Positions 5,624 to 5,834 of a stretch of 5,834 nt of DNA are shown in pieces; the first letter of the stretch is position 1; the number at the start of each line of letters is the position of its first letter. The notes under the pieces are model-generated. The model ran no database searches. It saw only the letters and a program-made list of their open reading frames with translations, and had not been told where the DNA came from. The translations under genes were made by a program, and so were the position numbers. Source of the DNA: JADCCX01 sp031378805 (GTDB lineage Bacteria > Pseudomonadota > Alphaproteobacteria > Rhizobiales > Beijerinckiaceae); the NCBI GenBank assembly GCA_031378805.1, contig JANNEO010000008.1, forward strand, positions 1-5,834, written 5' to 3'.

Positions 5624-5834
5624 ATGCCGACGATTTCATGGTTTTTCGGCATCGCAATCCGGATGTACATCAAGGACCATCCGCCTCCGCATTTCCTGGC
5701 GGTCTATGGCGAACACAGGGCGAATGTTTCCATCGAGACAGGAGACGTCATCGCCGGGCGCCTGCCGGGGACTGCACGGCGTCTCGTCAAGGAATGGGCG
5801 GCTTTGCATCGTGATGAACTGATGGCAAACTGGA
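5624..5834 (+). CDS. DUF4160 domain protein (3' end cut by the window)
   Basis: Seventy residues are visible, running off the window edge after MANW. The pattern MPTISWFFGIAIRMYIKDHPPPHF, followed by YGE, IETGDVIAGRLP and a final VKEWAALHRDELMANW, is that of DUF4160, a family of small proteins of about 80-95 residues. Family members often sit next to a DUF2442 gene and the pair is suspected to be a toxin-antitoxin-like module; no function is established. The conserved HPPPHFH cluster here reads H19, P20-P22, H23, F24, L25, so the last histidine is replaced by leucine, a change of two bases from a His codon. The gene starts 10 nt after rpoD with its Shine-Dalgarno on the rpoD stop, so it may be cotranscribed with rpoD. 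Whether DUF2442 follows cannot be seen. Confidence 0.85.
   Translation, partial: MPTISWFFGIAIRMYIKDHPPPHFLAVYGEHRANVSIETGDVIAGRLPGTARRLVKEWAALHRDELMANW

Overview
The window looks like chromosomal DNA of an alphaproteobacterium, most likely Hyphomicrobiales (Rhizobiales) or close to it. The main evidence is the sigma-70 protein. It has the rhizobial-type region 1.1, a long non-conserved region, and an almost canonical alphaproteobacterial region 2-4 ending LRSFLDS. High G+C in third codon positions across all genes fits this. I see no insertion sequence, tRNA, rRNA or CRISPR array. All genes are on the plus strand.

Left part (1-1109): the last 31 codons of an unidentified small protein, probably an antitoxin, overlap by ATGA the start of a complete PIN-domain toxin of the FitB/VapC type. 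After a 31-nt gap comes a 187-residue cysteine-rich protein of the YkgJ (CxxCxxCC) type.

Middle (1109-3283): the YkgJ-like gene overlaps by one base (TGATG) an amidase-signature enzyme, which abuts rsmE, the 16S rRNA m3U1498 methyltransferase, with no gap. The spacing suggests one translationally coupled run of three genes, possibly read through from the toxin-antitoxin cassette.

Right part (3284-5834): a 317-nt noncoding stretch leads to rpoD, the principal sigma factor. It holds a good candidate heat-shock (sigma-32 type) promoter and an inverted repeat. The rpoD start is best placed at 3601, where a GGAG lies 9 nt upstream, and not at the in-frame ATG at 3415. Eleven bases after rpoD begins a DUF4160 protein, cut by the window end.

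Most of this is ordinary housekeeping content. The points worth a second look are the candidate sigma-32 promoter on rpoD, the absence of dnaG directly before rpoD, the two toxin-antitoxin-like genes on either side of the housekeeping block, and the DUF4160 protein with an altered His motif. I found no convincing wholly new system.
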